64,000 nt of DNA from Pokkaliibacter plantistimulans (GCF_003194385.1 NZ_LAPT01000055.1:1-64000), one strand, 5' to 3'; shown: positions 26,614 to 35,665, counted from the first letter of the stretch. Notes: generated by a model not told the origin, from the sequence alone. Numbers and translations: made by a program.

Positions 26614-27125
26614 GCAAATGGTGGGTGCTGACAGTCATGCTGTGGCTTGGAGGGTGCGCCGTGCGTCCTTCGGCGCCACCGCCGTTACAGCTGTTGTCCA
26701 TGGCGGGTGCCCCTCATGAAACAGGGGTGCTCAAACAAAAGGTGACACTGCAAAAGACCCGGGCTGTTCACTTCATCAGTGTTCTTCGTTTTGATCGGCA
26801 GGGGCTGCAAGGGGTTATTCTGCTGCCAACCGGGCAGACCGTGCTGAACTATCGCTATGCTGAACAACTGCAAACCACGCCAGCACATCCCCAACTTCCT
26901 GTGCAGGACATGCTGGCGCTGCTGCAGTTTGCGCTATGGCCAGCCACCGCTTTGCAAGCGTACCCGGAAGCCAATGCAGGCTGGCGTCTGCAACTGAGCG
27001 AAACCCAGCGTCAACTGTTCTGGTATGAGCAGCCGGTCTTGAGGGTGCGCTATGAGCATGAGCAGATTGATATCGATAACTATCAGAAAGGTTATTCACT
27101 GCACGTTGAGAATCTAGGGTCGTAG
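26610..27125 (+). CDS. DUF3261-type lipoprotein
   Basis: Encodes 171 aa from the ATG at 26610 (ATGA overlap with the flavoprotein stop). The lipobox LGGC predicts lipidation at Cys17 or nearby, after a short hydrophobic signal. The mature part is a small beta-rich domain with KTRAVHFISVLRFDRQGLQGVILLP. Such lipoproteins recur in aryl polyene operons and are probably outer-membrane acceptors or assembly factors; the role is inferred from context. Confidence 0.7.
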   Translation: MSKWWVLTVMLWLGGCAVRPSAPPPLQLLSMAGAPHETGVLKQKVTLQKTRAVHFISVLRFDRQGLQGVILLPTGQTVLNYRYAEQLQTTPAHPQLPVQDMLALLQFALWPATALQAYPEANAGWRLQLSETQRQLFWYEQPVLRVRYEHEQIDIDNYQKGYSLHVENLGS

Positions 27126-27126
27126 T

Positions 27127-28329
27127 GTGAGCGAAGTACATTGTTATATACAGGCCGTAGGCATGGTATCGGCTGCAGGCGACTCGTCGGCAACAGCGCT
27201 ACAGAATGCGTGTGCGGGAAAGGAGTGTCTGACCTGGGAAGACCTGCCTGGTCGGAAAGGGCTGTTACCTGTGGGGCGGGTCAAAGGTGAGTTGCCTTGC
27301 GTTGAGGCTGAACAGGCACACTGGCATAGCCGCAACAACCAGCTGGCTTTGGCTGCCCTGCAGCAGATGTCGTCTCAGGTAGCTACGGCAATCGCGCGCT
27401 TTGGTCAGACACGTATTGGTGTTGTGATAGGTACCAGCACATCGGGTGTGGCAGACAACGAGGTGGCATTACAGGATTGGCGGGACGATTCTGCGTTGCC
27501 TGCTCACTTTGACTATCGACGTCAGGAGCTGGGGGCACCGGCTGCTTTTATTGCTCAGCACCTGCAGCTGGAGGGGCCGGCCTACGTGATTTCCACTGCC
27601 TGTTCATCGGGTGCCAAAGCCCTGGCATCGGCCAGAAGGTTACTGCGTGCCGGAGTCTGTGATGCGGTGATAGCTGGAGGTGTGGACAGCTTGTCGCAGC
27701 TGACCATCGCTGGCTTTAGTGCACTGGAGTCAGTAAGTGAACAGCGCTGCAACCCATTCAGCCAGCGGCGTGCAGGCATCAATATCGGTGAAGGTGCGGG
27801 GCTGTTTCTGCTCAGTCGTGAGCCTGCCAGAGTGGCGTTGCTGGGGGTAGGTGAGGGATCGGATGCCCATCATATTTCTGCCCCGGATCCCAGTGGCGCT
27901 GGCGCTGAACGGGTGATGCGGGCTGCTTTGGCTGATGCCGGGCTGCAGGCAGCGCAGATCGGCTACATCAATCTGCATGGTACGGCGACGCCGCTGAATG
28001 ACAGCATGGAGGCCAAAGCCGTAAATCGAGTATTTGGCGCACACGTGCCTTGCAGTTCGACCAAACCCTTAACCGGCCATGCGTTAGGGGCAGCGGGTGC
28101 CATTGAGGCCGCCTTGTGCTGGCAGTTGCTCCAGCAAGGCAGGGCTGGGCAAACAGTAGCGCTGCCGGTGCATTTGTGGGATGGCGTAAGCGATCCGGAG
28201 ATGGCAGCGATCAGGCTGGTCGAGCAGGGGGATCGTGGTGTAGTGGACTTTGTGTTGAGCTCATCTTTCGCCTTTGGTGGTAACAACATCGCTTTGATTC
28301 TGGGGAGAGTCAATGAAGCCGACCTTTAG
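27127..28329 (+). CDS. Beta-ketoacyl-ACP synthase (ApeO-type)
   Basis: Encodes 400 aa from a GTG start at 27127. The triad is complete: Cys159 in STACSSGAKAL, His284 in NLHGTATPLND and His318 in LTGHALGAAGA. It should condense malonyl-ACP with the growing chain, probably paired with the chain-length factor encoded first in the operon. Its 3' end overlaps the dehydratase gene by 17 bp. Confidence 0.88.
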   Translation: MSEVHCYIQAVGMVSAAGDSSATALQNACAGKECLTWEDLPGRKGLLPVGRVKGELPCVEAEQAHWHSRNNQLALAALQQMSSQVATAIARFGQTRIGVVIGTSTSGVADNEVALQDWRDDSALPAHFDYRRQELGAPAAFIAQHLQLEGPAYVISTACSSGAKALASARRLLRAGVCDAVIAGGVDSLSQLTIAGFSALESVSEQRCNPFSQRRAGINIGEGAGLFLLSREPARVALLGVGEGSDAHHISAPDPSGAGAERVMRAALADAGLQAAQIGYINLHGTATPLNDSMEAKAVNRVFGAHVPCSSTKPLTGHALGAAGAIEAALCWQLLQQGRAGQTVALPVHLWDGVSDPEMAAIRLVEQGDRGVVDFVLSSSFAFGGNNIALILGRVNEADL

Positions 28330-28783
28330 TGTCACAGAAGTCGTCCCCCAGTCAGCAACCATGAGCCTGTTATCGGAGCTGGCTGACTATGGCGATGGCT
28401 GGTTGGAAACGCGGGTACATATCAATCCTTCCACCTTATTTTTGCAGGCAGAAGGTGTGCCTGGGTGGATTGGTATCGAATACATGGCACAGACGATCGG
28501 CGCACACGCCGGACTGTTGGAGCGTCAGCAAGGAAGAGCGCCTGAGATAGGCTTTCTGGTGGGTACCCGTCGCTATCTTTGCTCCAAGCCCTGGTTTTTG
28601 CTGGGAGAGACTCTGACCATTAGGGCTGAACAGAGCTATCGGGCAGATAATGGTCTGATGGTATTTGAATGTGAGATCAGAATTGATGATGCCCAGGTGG
28701 CATCAGCAGCACTTAATGTATACCAACCCGATGACGTGGCAGGCTACGTAGCGGGAGAGGTGTCTGGAGAAGTAAACGAATGA
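28313..28783 (+). CDS. Hotdog 3-hydroxyacyl-ACP dehydratase (ApeP-type)
   Basis: Encodes 156 aa. VPGWIGIEYMAQTIGAHAG has the Glu (Glu56) that FabZ-type dehydratases use, but the GHF-type catalytic His segment is missing. The fused hotdog domain at the end of the ligase gene has the His and not this Glu, so the two may form a heterodimer with a shared site. It should form the double bonds of the polyene. It overlaps its neighbours on both sides. Confidence 0.82.
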   Translation: MKPTFSVTEVVPQSATMSLLSELADYGDGWLETRVHINPSTLFLQAEGVPGWIGIEYMAQTIGAHAGLLERQQGRAPEIGFLVGTRRYLCSKPWFLLGETLTIRAEQSYRADNGLMVFECEIRIDDAQVASAALNVYQPDDVAGYVAGEVSGEVNE

Positions 28784-29505
28784 GTAACACGATACTGGTG
28801 ACCGGTGCTAGCCGCGGTATCGGCGCTGCTATTGCAGAGCAATTGGCAAACGATGGTTTTGATCTTGTACTGCATTGCCGTTCCAGTATGGCAGAGCTCG
28901 CAGAGATGGCGGAAAAGATACGGGCGCAGGGCCGACGGGTACGTACTCTGCAGTTTGACGTGGCAGACCGCGCGGCCTGCCGCACGCAGCTGGAACAGGA
29001 TATTGAGCTGCATGGTGCTTACTACGGAGTGGTATGTAATGCCGGGCTGACCCGTGACAATGCCTTTCCGGCCCTGACCGATGATGACTGGGATCAGGTA
29101 CTGCGTACCAATCTGGATGGTCTTTACAATGTGCTGCATCCGGTCATCATGCCGATGATTCGTCGTCGCCAACCAGGGCGTATCGTGGCGTTATCCTCGG
29201 TATCCGGCATCATCGGCAATCGTGGTCAGGTCAATTACAGCGCCTCAAAGGCAGGTATCATCGGTGCCTGCAAGGCTCTGGCGGTGGAGTTGGGTAAGCG
29301 CAAGATCACGGTTAATTGTGTCGCTCCGGGCCTGGTCGATACCGGTATGACTGCCGAACTGCCCGTGGAGGAAATCCTCAAGGCAGTGCCTATGCAGCGA
29401 ATGGGAAGGCCTGAAGAAGTCGCCGCCGCGGTCTCCTTTCTTTGCTCTGCTCAGGCGGGATATATCACCCGGCAAGTATTAGCTGTTAATGGGGGGCTGT
29501 GCTGA
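28780..29505 (+). CDS. 3-oxoacyl-ACP reductase (FabG-like, ApeQ-type)
   Basis: Encodes 241 aa. It is a classical short-chain dehydrogenase: VTGASRGIGAAIAEQ binds NADP(H), CNAGLTRDN follows, and the active site includes SSVSGI and NYSASKAG (Tyr-x3-Lys). It should reduce each 3-keto group before dehydration, leaving conjugated double bonds because no enoyl reductase is encoded. It shares an ATGA with the dehydratase gene and a TGATG with the next ketosynthase gene. Confidence 0.9.
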   Translation: MSNTILVTGASRGIGAAIAEQLANDGFDLVLHCRSSMAELAEMAEKIRAQGRRVRTLQFDVADRAACRTQLEQDIELHGAYYGVVCNAGLTRDNAFPALTDDDWDQVLRTNLDGLYNVLHPVIMPMIRRRQPGRIVALSSVSGIIGNRGQVNYSASKAGIIGACKALAVELGKRKITVNCVAPGLVDTGMTAELPVEEILKAVPMQRMGRPEEVAAAVSFLCSAQAGYITRQVLAVNGGLC

Positions 29506-30734
29506 TGAAGCGTGTTGTTATCACGGGCATGGCCGGTCTTTCTCCTATTGGCCATGACTGGAGCAGCATCCGCCAGCGGCTGAATGATCTGCAAACGGGC
29601 ATTGAGCACATGTCCGACTGGGCGGCCTATGAGGGGTTGAATACGCGCCTTGCTGCACCGATCAGAGACTTCGTGATGCCAGCGCACTACAACCGTAAAG
29701 CCTTGCGCAGCATGGGACGTATTGCGCAGATGGCGACATTGGCAACAGAGCGCGCCCTGCAAGATGCCCATCTGCTTAATGATCCTGTTTTGCAGTCAGG
29801 GCAGGTGGGAGTGGCCTATGGTTCATCGGCAGGCTCCTGCAAGGCGATTGCCGAGTTCGGTAACATGCTGCTCAACTATTCTACCGGCGGCCTGAATGCC
29901 AACTCTTATATCAAGATGATGGCGCATACCGCACCGGTGAATATTGGCGTGCATTTTGGTCTGCGTGGTCGGGTCATCACCACTTCCAGTGCCTGTACCT
30001 CTGGTAGCCAGGGGATTGGGTATGCCTATGAGACGATTAAATATGGCCTGCAGAAGGTGATGGTGGCAGGGGGGGCTGAGGAACTGTCGCCTACGGAAGC
30101 AGCGGTTTTTGACACCCTCTATGCCACCAGCGTGCGCAATGATGAGCCAAGCATGACGCCACGCCCGTTTGATGCCGGACGTGATGGATTGGTCATCGGT
30201 GAAGGGGCAGGAACTCTGATATTGGAGGAGCTGGAACATGCCCAGGCGCGTGGCGCCCGGATCTACGCCGAAGTGGTGGGATTTGGCACCAACTCTGACG
30301 GTATGCATGTTACGCAGCCATCCAGTGACACCATGGAGGCGGCAATACGCCTGGCATTGGCCGATGCCGGTGTCGAGGCTGGCCAGATTGGCTACGTTAG
30401 TGCACATGGTACGGCCACAGACCGTGGTGACGTCGCAGAAAGCCATGCCACCCATGCTGTCTTTGGTCAGCAGGCTGCAATCAGCGCGTTTAAAAGTTTT
30501 ACCGGCCATACACTCGGTGCCTGTGGTGCACTGGAAGCATGGGTTGCCATTGAAATGATGAATAGTGGCTGGTTCCATGCCACGGCCAATCTGCTCTCGG
30601 TTGATCCGCAGTGTGCCGATCTTGATTACATTGTTGCAGCCGGGCGCCGGTTAGAGACTGAGTACGTGATGAGCAACAACTTCGCCTTCGGTGGCATCAA
30701 TACCTCGCTGATTTTCAAGCGTTGGCACGGTTAG
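29505..30734 (+). CDS. Beta-ketoacyl-ACP synthase II-like (ApeR-type)
   Basis: Encodes 409 aa from the ATG at 29505, which overlaps the FabG stop. The catalytic residues are Cys164 in TSSACTSGSQGIG, His301 in SAHGTATDRGD and His335 in FTGHTLGACGALEAW. It is the second complete ketosynthase of the operon, perhaps used for the first condensation on the aromatic starter. It is the last gene; hairpins (about 30744-30799, no T-run) and a fold-back repeat follow. Confidence 0.88.
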   Translation: MKRVVITGMAGLSPIGHDWSSIRQRLNDLQTGIEHMSDWAAYEGLNTRLAAPIRDFVMPAHYNRKALRSMGRIAQMATLATERALQDAHLLNDPVLQSGQVGVAYGSSAGSCKAIAEFGNMLLNYSTGGLNANSYIKMMAHTAPVNIGVHFGLRGRVITTSSACTSGSQGIGYAYETIKYGLQKVMVAGGAEELSPTEAAVFDTLYATSVRNDEPSMTPRPFDAGRDGLVIGEGAGTLILEELEHAQARGARIYAEVVGFGTNSDGMHVTQPSSDTMEAAIRLALADAGVEAGQIGYVSAHGTATDRGDVAESHATHAVFGQQAAISAFKSFTGHTLGACGALEAWVAIEMMNSGWFHATANLLSVDPQCADLDYIVAAGRRLETEYVMSNNFAFGGINTSLIFKRWHG

Positions 30735-30743
30735 ATAGCTATA

Positions 30744-30799
30744 GGGCACAGTCATTGACCGCTGTGCCCCGGCTCCTCGTCTGGATTACTTCGCCGGGG
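30744..30799 (+). other. Paired hairpins at the end of the APE operon
   Basis: GGGCACAG pairs with CTGTGCCC (30744-30769), and an overlapping CCCCGGC pairs with GCCGGGG ending at 30799. Neither is followed by a T-run, so this is not a standard Rho-independent terminator, though its place suggests transcript-end protection or attenuation. Confidence 0.4.
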
Positions 30800-30804
30800 A
30801 GTCC

Positions 30805-30950
30805 TAACAGGTCGTTGAAAATCTATCTGCGTTGCCGAATACCGCGTCAAAAACAGGCTCAAAATGCTCATTTAGTTCACTAAACTCCGCTTTTTCGCCT
30901 GTTCTTTCCTTGTCTCGGCTGCCTCGATAACGTTTTTCAACAGCCTGCTA
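30805..30950. repeat. Fold-back repeat family 1, copy 3 (short form)
   Basis: It has the same ends as copies 1 and 2 (TAACAGGTCGTTGAAAA and TTTTTCAACAGCCTGCTA) but lacks the ~57-bp three-hairpin module. It fills the gap between the polyene operon and the converging START-domain gene. Its last bases provide that gene's stop codon (CTA at 30948-30950, TAG on the minus strand). Confidence 0.85.
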
Positions 30951-31646
30951 AGGCTCGGTGATAAATGGCAGATGAGCGTGCTGGTAGCGTGGCAGTTTTA
31001 TCTGCTGACGCAGGTGGATGAAGGTTTCGAGCACTACCTGCAAGCCATGCTGGCGTACCAACCAGCCGGGGATCATGCCATCGGGGTCGATGCTACCCTG
31101 ATAACGGATCTGTACTTTCCCATTTGCCAGTGGGGTCAAGGTCCAACGTGCTTGTAGATAGCGTATCTGTATCCCTGTTTCACTGGCCTGTGGATCGTAA
31201 CGGTTATGTATACTCAGCGTCAGCACCTGATGGCTGTCCTGGCTGAGTATGGAGCGGGTGACGGCCCAGCGCTCATGCACCAGCAGCGTTCCTTTAAAGC
31301 GGGTTTTGACTACATCTTCCTGATCTGAGTCGTGTTGCAGCAGGGTGACGGACTTTACCTGACTGATCCAGTCGCTGGCATGCTCGGTATCTTGCAGCAT
31401 TGCTACGAAAGCGGCCAGGCTGGTGGTGAGCTCGGTTTCAGCGCGAACGTTAAAACGATGCTGGTTGTCCTGACGATACTGCACCGTCACGTTGTTTGTT
31501 GTACGCCACAATGTCCATGGTTCGGCACGTGCTGTTGATATTCCACAAAGTAGAATCAGTGCGAGCCACGATGAAACCTGCCGTAGTTGCTGCAGGTGTG
31601 CTGGAGTTTTTAGCTTTCCATTTGGCTGGCATACCTGCCTATCCAT
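30948..31646 (-). CDS. Secreted START/polyketide-cyclase-like lipid-binding protein
   Basis: Encodes 232 aa from the ATG at 31646, which has a GGAAGAAG ribosome site; the longer frame upstream has none. A hydrophobic segment ending ISTARA is a signal peptide, so the domain is periplasmic. The SRPBCC/START-like fold shows in FVAMLQDTEHASDWISQVKS, RWAVTRSILSQDSHQ and GMIPGWLVRQHGLQVVLETF. Such domains bind hydrophobic ligands. Its place facing the polyene operon might be meaningful but could be chance. The stop codon lies within the fold-back repeat. Confidence 0.75.
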   Translation of the reverse strand: MDRQVCQPNGKLKTPAHLQQLRQVSSWLALILLCGISTARAEPWTLWRTTNNVTVQYRQDNQHRFNVRAETELTTSLAAFVAMLQDTEHASDWISQVKSVTLLQHDSDQEDVVKTRFKGTLLVHERWAVTRSILSQDSHQVLTLSIHNRYDPQASETGIQIRYLQARWTLTPLANGKVQIRYQGSIDPDGMIPGWLVRQHGLQVVLETFIHLRQQIKLPRYQHAHLPFITEP

Positions 31647-31924
31647 GTTCTTCTTCCCTGCTAGTGATCCACACATTCCTAAAATGTTGGCTGTTACCAT
31701 CTGTTATTGCTGATGGCAGTATAGCCTACGCTTAAAAATCAACGATCTACATTGCCTTCTGGTGCGTGCCTGAGCGCTATGAACAGGTTCCTGGCTAAAC
31801 CTGTGGGTTTGCGCTGCTGACTGTTCAGTTCCCTCGGCACCAGCACATCCTTAGCAAGCAGGATGGAACAAGCTGGCCACAACCCATTCCTGCAGGGAAT
31901 CAGTCTTGTGCCTTCTTTTCGTTT

Positions 31925-31940
31925 TTGTCCGCCCGGACAA
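31925..31940. promoter_or_regulatory. TTGTCCG-CC-CGGACAA dyad upstream of the TauE/SafE gene
   Basis: This perfect 7-bp-arm inverted repeat is 40 bp upstream of the start of the TauE/SafE gene, a typical place for a repressor operator. The binding protein is not known. Confidence 0.45.
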
Positions 31941-31980
31941 GTTGTTAAGCTTGCCGCCGTTCTGAACCTGGACGGCAATA

Positions 31981-32787
31981 ATGGAACTGGAAATTACCAC
32001 CCTGATCGTACTCGCGCTGGTTGCCCTGGTGGCTGGCTTTATTGACTCCATGGCTGGTGGCGGCGGGCTGATCACCATTCCGGCATTGCTGGCGGCAGGG
32101 GTGCCACCGACCATGGCGCTGGCGACCAACAAACTGCAAAGCAGTTTTGGCTCGTTTGCGGCCACGCTGTACTTCCTCAAACGCGGCATGATTGATCTGG
32201 CGTCGATGAAGTGGGCCGTCATCTGCACCTTCGTTGGCAGCGCACTGGGCACATTGCTGGTGCAGCAGATTGATTCCAGCCAGCTGAGCCGGATTCTGCC
32301 TTATCTGCTGGTGGGCTTTGCCTGCTATTTCCTGTTTTCCCCCCGTATCAGTGACAGCGACAGCCATCGCCGCCTGAGCTACAACGCCTTTGCGCTGCTG
32401 GTGGGAACAGGGGTGGGTTTCTACGATGGTTTCTTTGGCCCCGGAACCGGTTCCTTCTTCGCCATGGCCTTTGTGGCACTGGCCGGGCTGGGGATGGCGA
32501 AAGCGACGGCGCATACCAAGTTACTGAATTTCACCTCCAACATGGCCTCGCTGCTGTTCTTTATCATCGGTGGCAAAGTGTTGTGGACGGTAGGTCTGAC
32601 CATGGCCATTGGGCAGATTCTGGGCGCGCGTCTGGGGTCGCGGATGGTGGTGGCCAAAGGGGTGAAGCTGATTCGTCCGCTACTGGTGACTGTCTCGCTG
32701 GTGATGTGTGGCCGCCTGTTGTGGCAGGGGCATCCTGAATGGTTTGCCTGGATCGGTGCCGGTCTGAAAGCAGTACTGCCGGTGTAG
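31981..32787 (+). CDS. TauE/SafE-family (DUF81) membrane transporter
   Basis: Encodes 268 aa with about eight hydrophobic segments. The family signature GFIDSMAGGGGLITIPALLAAG is near the N-terminus, and the second half repeats it as GTGVGFYDGFFGPGTGSFFAMAF. Members are thought to export sulfite, sulfoacetate or other organosulfur anions. No sulfonate genes are adjacent, so the substrate is open. It is convergent with a LysR gene. Confidence 0.85.
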   Translation: MELEITTLIVLALVALVAGFIDSMAGGGGLITIPALLAAGVPPTMALATNKLQSSFGSFAATLYFLKRGMIDLASMKWAVICTFVGSALGTLLVQQIDSSQLSRILPYLLVGFACYFLFSPRISDSDSHRRLSYNAFALLVGTGVGFYDGFFGPGTGSFFAMAFVALAGLGMAKATAHTKLLNFTSNMASLLFFIIGGKVLWTVGLTMAIGQILGARLGSRMVVAKGVKLIRPLLVTVSLVMCGRLLWQGHPEWFAWIGAGLKAVLPV

Positions 32788-32868
32788 AAAACGGGGCTGG
32801 CTGCAGCGGGGAGTGCTTGCTGCAGCCATACGCACTTCAGTTATACGCTCAGCGGTCAATTCTGGTTG

Positions 32869-33735
32869 TTATATCCCTTCTTTTAACTGAGACGGTTGGC
32901 TGCGGGCAAAGTGGGCCTGCAGACAATCGATCAGACGTTGTACCCGCGGGCGCTCATAGACACTGGGTCGAAACAGCAGATTGATGGGGCGCTCAATCAC
33001 AATAGGCAACGCAAAACGCTGGCTGGCCGGGATTTGCATGATGTCGGCCACTCCCAGTGGAATCACCGCAGGCATCAGGCCCAGCCGGCCTATATGGGCC
33101 ACAGCAAAGAACGAGTTCATCTGCATCACCGGGTCCAGCCCTGCCTCTAGTAACAGCGGTTCCAGATGGCGATTGCTGGGAATACTCAGATCAATGCTCA
33201 GGCAGGCCAGTCGCTGACGATAATCCGGTGGCTGGTGATGCACCAGAATCAGCGGCTCCTGCATCAGGGTGCGATGGCTCAGACCCGGTGGAATCTTGAT
33301 CTGTCCTGCACCGATACCGACCACGGCATCGCCGCTGCGCACTCGCTCAACGATGATGGGGGTGTGGTGGCTGGCAAAACTGAGGTGGGCATCCTGGCGC
33401 ACGTAATCCTGCAGGAAGGGGCCGATATAGGCCGTCAGGATCGTCTCCGATGCGGCAATCTGCAGTGCGGTGGTATCGACGGTGCTGAGCTGGTCAAACA
33501 GCAGTCCTTTCAGTTCTCCCAGTGTCGGTGCCACAGTGAGCAGCAAGGCACGGGCATCCGCAGTCAGGCGTACCTGCCGGCCATCCGGCTCAATCAGCTT
33601 CTTGCCGAGACGATGCTCAAGATTGGCAATACGCTTGCTCACCGCCGACTGGGTTATGAACAACCGGCTGGCAGCACGGCTCATGGTGCCCTCACGCGCC
33701 AGCACTTCCAGTGTTTCCAGGCCTTCCAGCAGCAT
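32869..33735 (-). CDS. LysR-family transcriptional regulator (divergent from sulP)
   Basis: Encodes 288 aa. The N-terminal winged helix is LETLEVLAREGTMSRAASRL then ITQSAVSKRIANLEHRLGKKLI; residues about 90-285 are the effector-binding domain. It is divergent from the SulP transporter gene, so that gene is its likely target. A TGATAAG/CTTATCA dyad lies between them. Confidence 0.85.
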   Translation of the reverse strand: MLLEGLETLEVLAREGTMSRAASRLFITQSAVSKRIANLEHRLGKKLIEPDGRQVRLTADARALLLTVAPTLGELKGLLFDQLSTVDTTALQIAASETILTAYIGPFLQDYVRQDAHLSFASHHTPIIVERVRSGDAVVGIGAGQIKIPPGLSHRTLMQEPLILVHHQPPDYRQRLACLSIDLSIPSNRHLEPLLLEAGLDPVMQMNSFFAVAHIGRLGLMPAVIPLGVADIMQIPASQRFALPIVIERPINLLFRPSVYERPRVQRLIDCLQAHFARSQPSQLKEGI

Positions 33736-33813
33736 GGGGATTACCTATTCCTGAGGGGAATCAGAAGGGTAGTGAGGTGGCCGGTCCACGGTCAAGATGG
33801 AAAGGCTATGGAT

Positions 33814-33828
33814 TGATAAGGCTTATCA
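33814..33828. promoter_or_regulatory. LysR-type dyad TGATAAG-G-CTTATCA
   Basis: This perfect 7-1-7 inverted repeat lies in the gap between the divergent LysR and SulP genes and contains T-N11-A, as expected for a LysR box. It is the best candidate operator for this pair. Confidence 0.55.
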
Positions 33829-33979
33829 GGATTTCTCAACCATTTTCTCTTCTGGCTGTTTATACTGCCCCTGCCTCTTTGGTTATAACCTTATGTCTAT
33901 ATAGATCTGGTAGTGATTGCCAGAGGCTTCCGGTAATAGCCCGTTCCCCGTCAGTCGTGCCACTGCATAGGTTAAAAGC

Positions 33980-35665
33980 ATGTCGTTAGCGCGTTACTTT
34001 CCCTTTTTGCGCTGGGCCAGACCCACGCCCAGGGCGATGTTTGCCGATGCCAGAGCGGGTTTCAGTGTCGGGCTGGTGTTGGTGCCGCAGGCGGTTGCCT
34101 ACGCCACGCTGGCGGGAATGCCACCGGAAACTGGGCTCTATGCGGCCATGATCCCCTCCATCATCGGTGTGCTGTGGGGCTCGTCGTCGTTACTGGCGGC
34201 GGGGCCGGTCGCCCTGACCGGGCTGCTGACCTTTGGCTCATTGCAGAATATGGGCACGCCGGGCTCGGCAGAGTGGGTGACGGCAGCCATGTGGCTGGCC
34301 ATCTATTCCGGTCTGATTCAGTTTGCCCTGGGGGCCTTCAAGCTAGGGGCCATTGCCAACTTTGTCTCATTCCCGGCGCTGAAGGGGTTTATCAACGCTG
34401 CTGCGCTGATCATCATCTCGTCCCAGTTACCGGCATTGTTGGGTATCGAAGGGGGATGGAGCCTGCCTCATGTGCAGCAATGGGCATCCAGCCTGCTGAT
34501 GCTGGACCTGACGACCATAACGACGCTCGCCATCGGCGCAGGGTCATTTGTCTTTCTGCTGGGTTTCAAGAAATGGATGCCGCAGCAACCGGCGGTGCTC
34601 TATGTCTGTCTGCTGGGCATTCTGATCAGTTATCTGACCGGCTTTGTTGGCGAGGGTGGCGCCGTTGTCGGTGCCTTGCCCAGCGGCTTGCCATCGCTGG
34701 TCATGCCGCAGGTGCTGACCTTTGATCAGCATCGCATGCTGCTGCCTGCAGCCCTGATTGTAGCGCTGGTGAGCTTTACCGAAGCCATGTCCAGTGCCCG
34801 CACCCTGTCGCGCAAGCGGGGCGAGCGATGGGATGAGAATCAGGAGCTGATCGGCCAGGGGCTGGCCAAGGTGGCCAGTGGCTTTTTCGGCGCTTTTCCT
34901 ATCAGTGGCTCGTTTTCCCGTTCTGCGCTGAATCTGTACGTGGGGGCGACCAGCGGCTGGTCGTCGATCTATGCCGCGCTCTGTGTAGCCATCAGCCTGA
35001 TGTTTTTCACCGGGCAACTGGCCCTGCTCCCCAAAGCAGTGCTGGCCGCGGTCATCATTGTGCCGGTACTGAACCTGCTGGATTTTGGTGTTTTCCTGAA
35101 GCTGGGCAAGAGCAGCCCTGAGGATGCACTGACGGCAGGCGTCACCTTTGTCACCACCCTGATCTCTGTGCCTCATTTACACTGGGGCGTGCTGTCTGGC
35201 TTTCTGCTGGCCATGCTTATCTCGGTTTACCGTCGCAGCCGTCCACGCATCATGGAAGTGGGCCTGCATGCGGAAGACCGGGTTTTCAGAGACAGGCAGC
35301 GCTGCGATCTGCCCCGGCTGCAGCGGCAGGTGCTGATGGTGCGTATCGACTCGGCGCTGATCTACACCACGGCACCGGCGCTGGAAAGTTTTGTACTGGA
35401 TCATCTTGATGCCGAAACCCGGGAGGTGGTGATCCTCTGTGGCGGGATCAACGACATTGATGCCACCGGCATCGAGATGCTGACGGAGCTGTACCATTAT
35501 CTCGACAAGCGACAGATTCGGCTGCGGCTGGCATCGGTAAAGCTGCAGGTCTGGCAGCGACTGGAGCGGGCGGGGTTCACCACGCTGATTGGCAGCAAGC
35601 AATGCTTCCTGACTGATGCGGATGTGATCCGCAGTTATGCCCCCGCACTCGCTCAAGTGTCCTAG
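33980..35665 (+). CDS. SulP-family anion transporter with C-terminal STAS domain
   Basis: Encodes 561 aa. The membrane domain (residues about 20-415) begins with the SulP signature: GFSVGLVLVPQAVAYATLAG, then PPETGLYAAMIPSIIGVLWG. A STAS domain follows (about 450-555, including VVILCGGINDIDATGIEMLTEL with the conserved DATG loop). SulP proteins carry sulfate, bicarbonate, chloride or dicarboxylates; the substrate is not readable. The stop codon TAG lies in the terminal CTAG of the MITE-like element, so the original C-terminus may have been altered by insertion. Confidence 0.88.
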   Translation: MSLARYFPFLRWARPTPRAMFADARAGFSVGLVLVPQAVAYATLAGMPPETGLYAAMIPSIIGVLWGSSSLLAAGPVALTGLLTFGSLQNMGTPGSAEWVTAAMWLAIYSGLIQFALGAFKLGAIANFVSFPALKGFINAAALIIISSQLPALLGIEGGWSLPHVQQWASSLLMLDLTTITTLAIGAGSFVFLLGFKKWMPQQPAVLYVCLLGILISYLTGFVGEGGAVVGALPSGLPSLVMPQVLTFDQHRMLLPAALIVALVSFTEAMSSARTLSRKRGERWDENQELIGQGLAKVASGFFGAFPISGSFSRSALNLYVGATSGWSSIYAALCVAISLMFFTGQLALLPKAVLAAVIIVPVLNLLDFGVFLKLGKSSPEDALTAGVTFVTTLISVPHLHWGVLSGFLLAMLISVYRRSRPRIMEVGLHAEDRVFRDRQRCDLPRLQRQVLMVRIDSALIYTTAPALESFVLDHLDAETREVVILCGGINDIDATGIEMLTELYHYLDKRQIRLRLASVKLQVWQRLERAGFTTLIGSKQCFLTDADVIRSYAPALAQVS

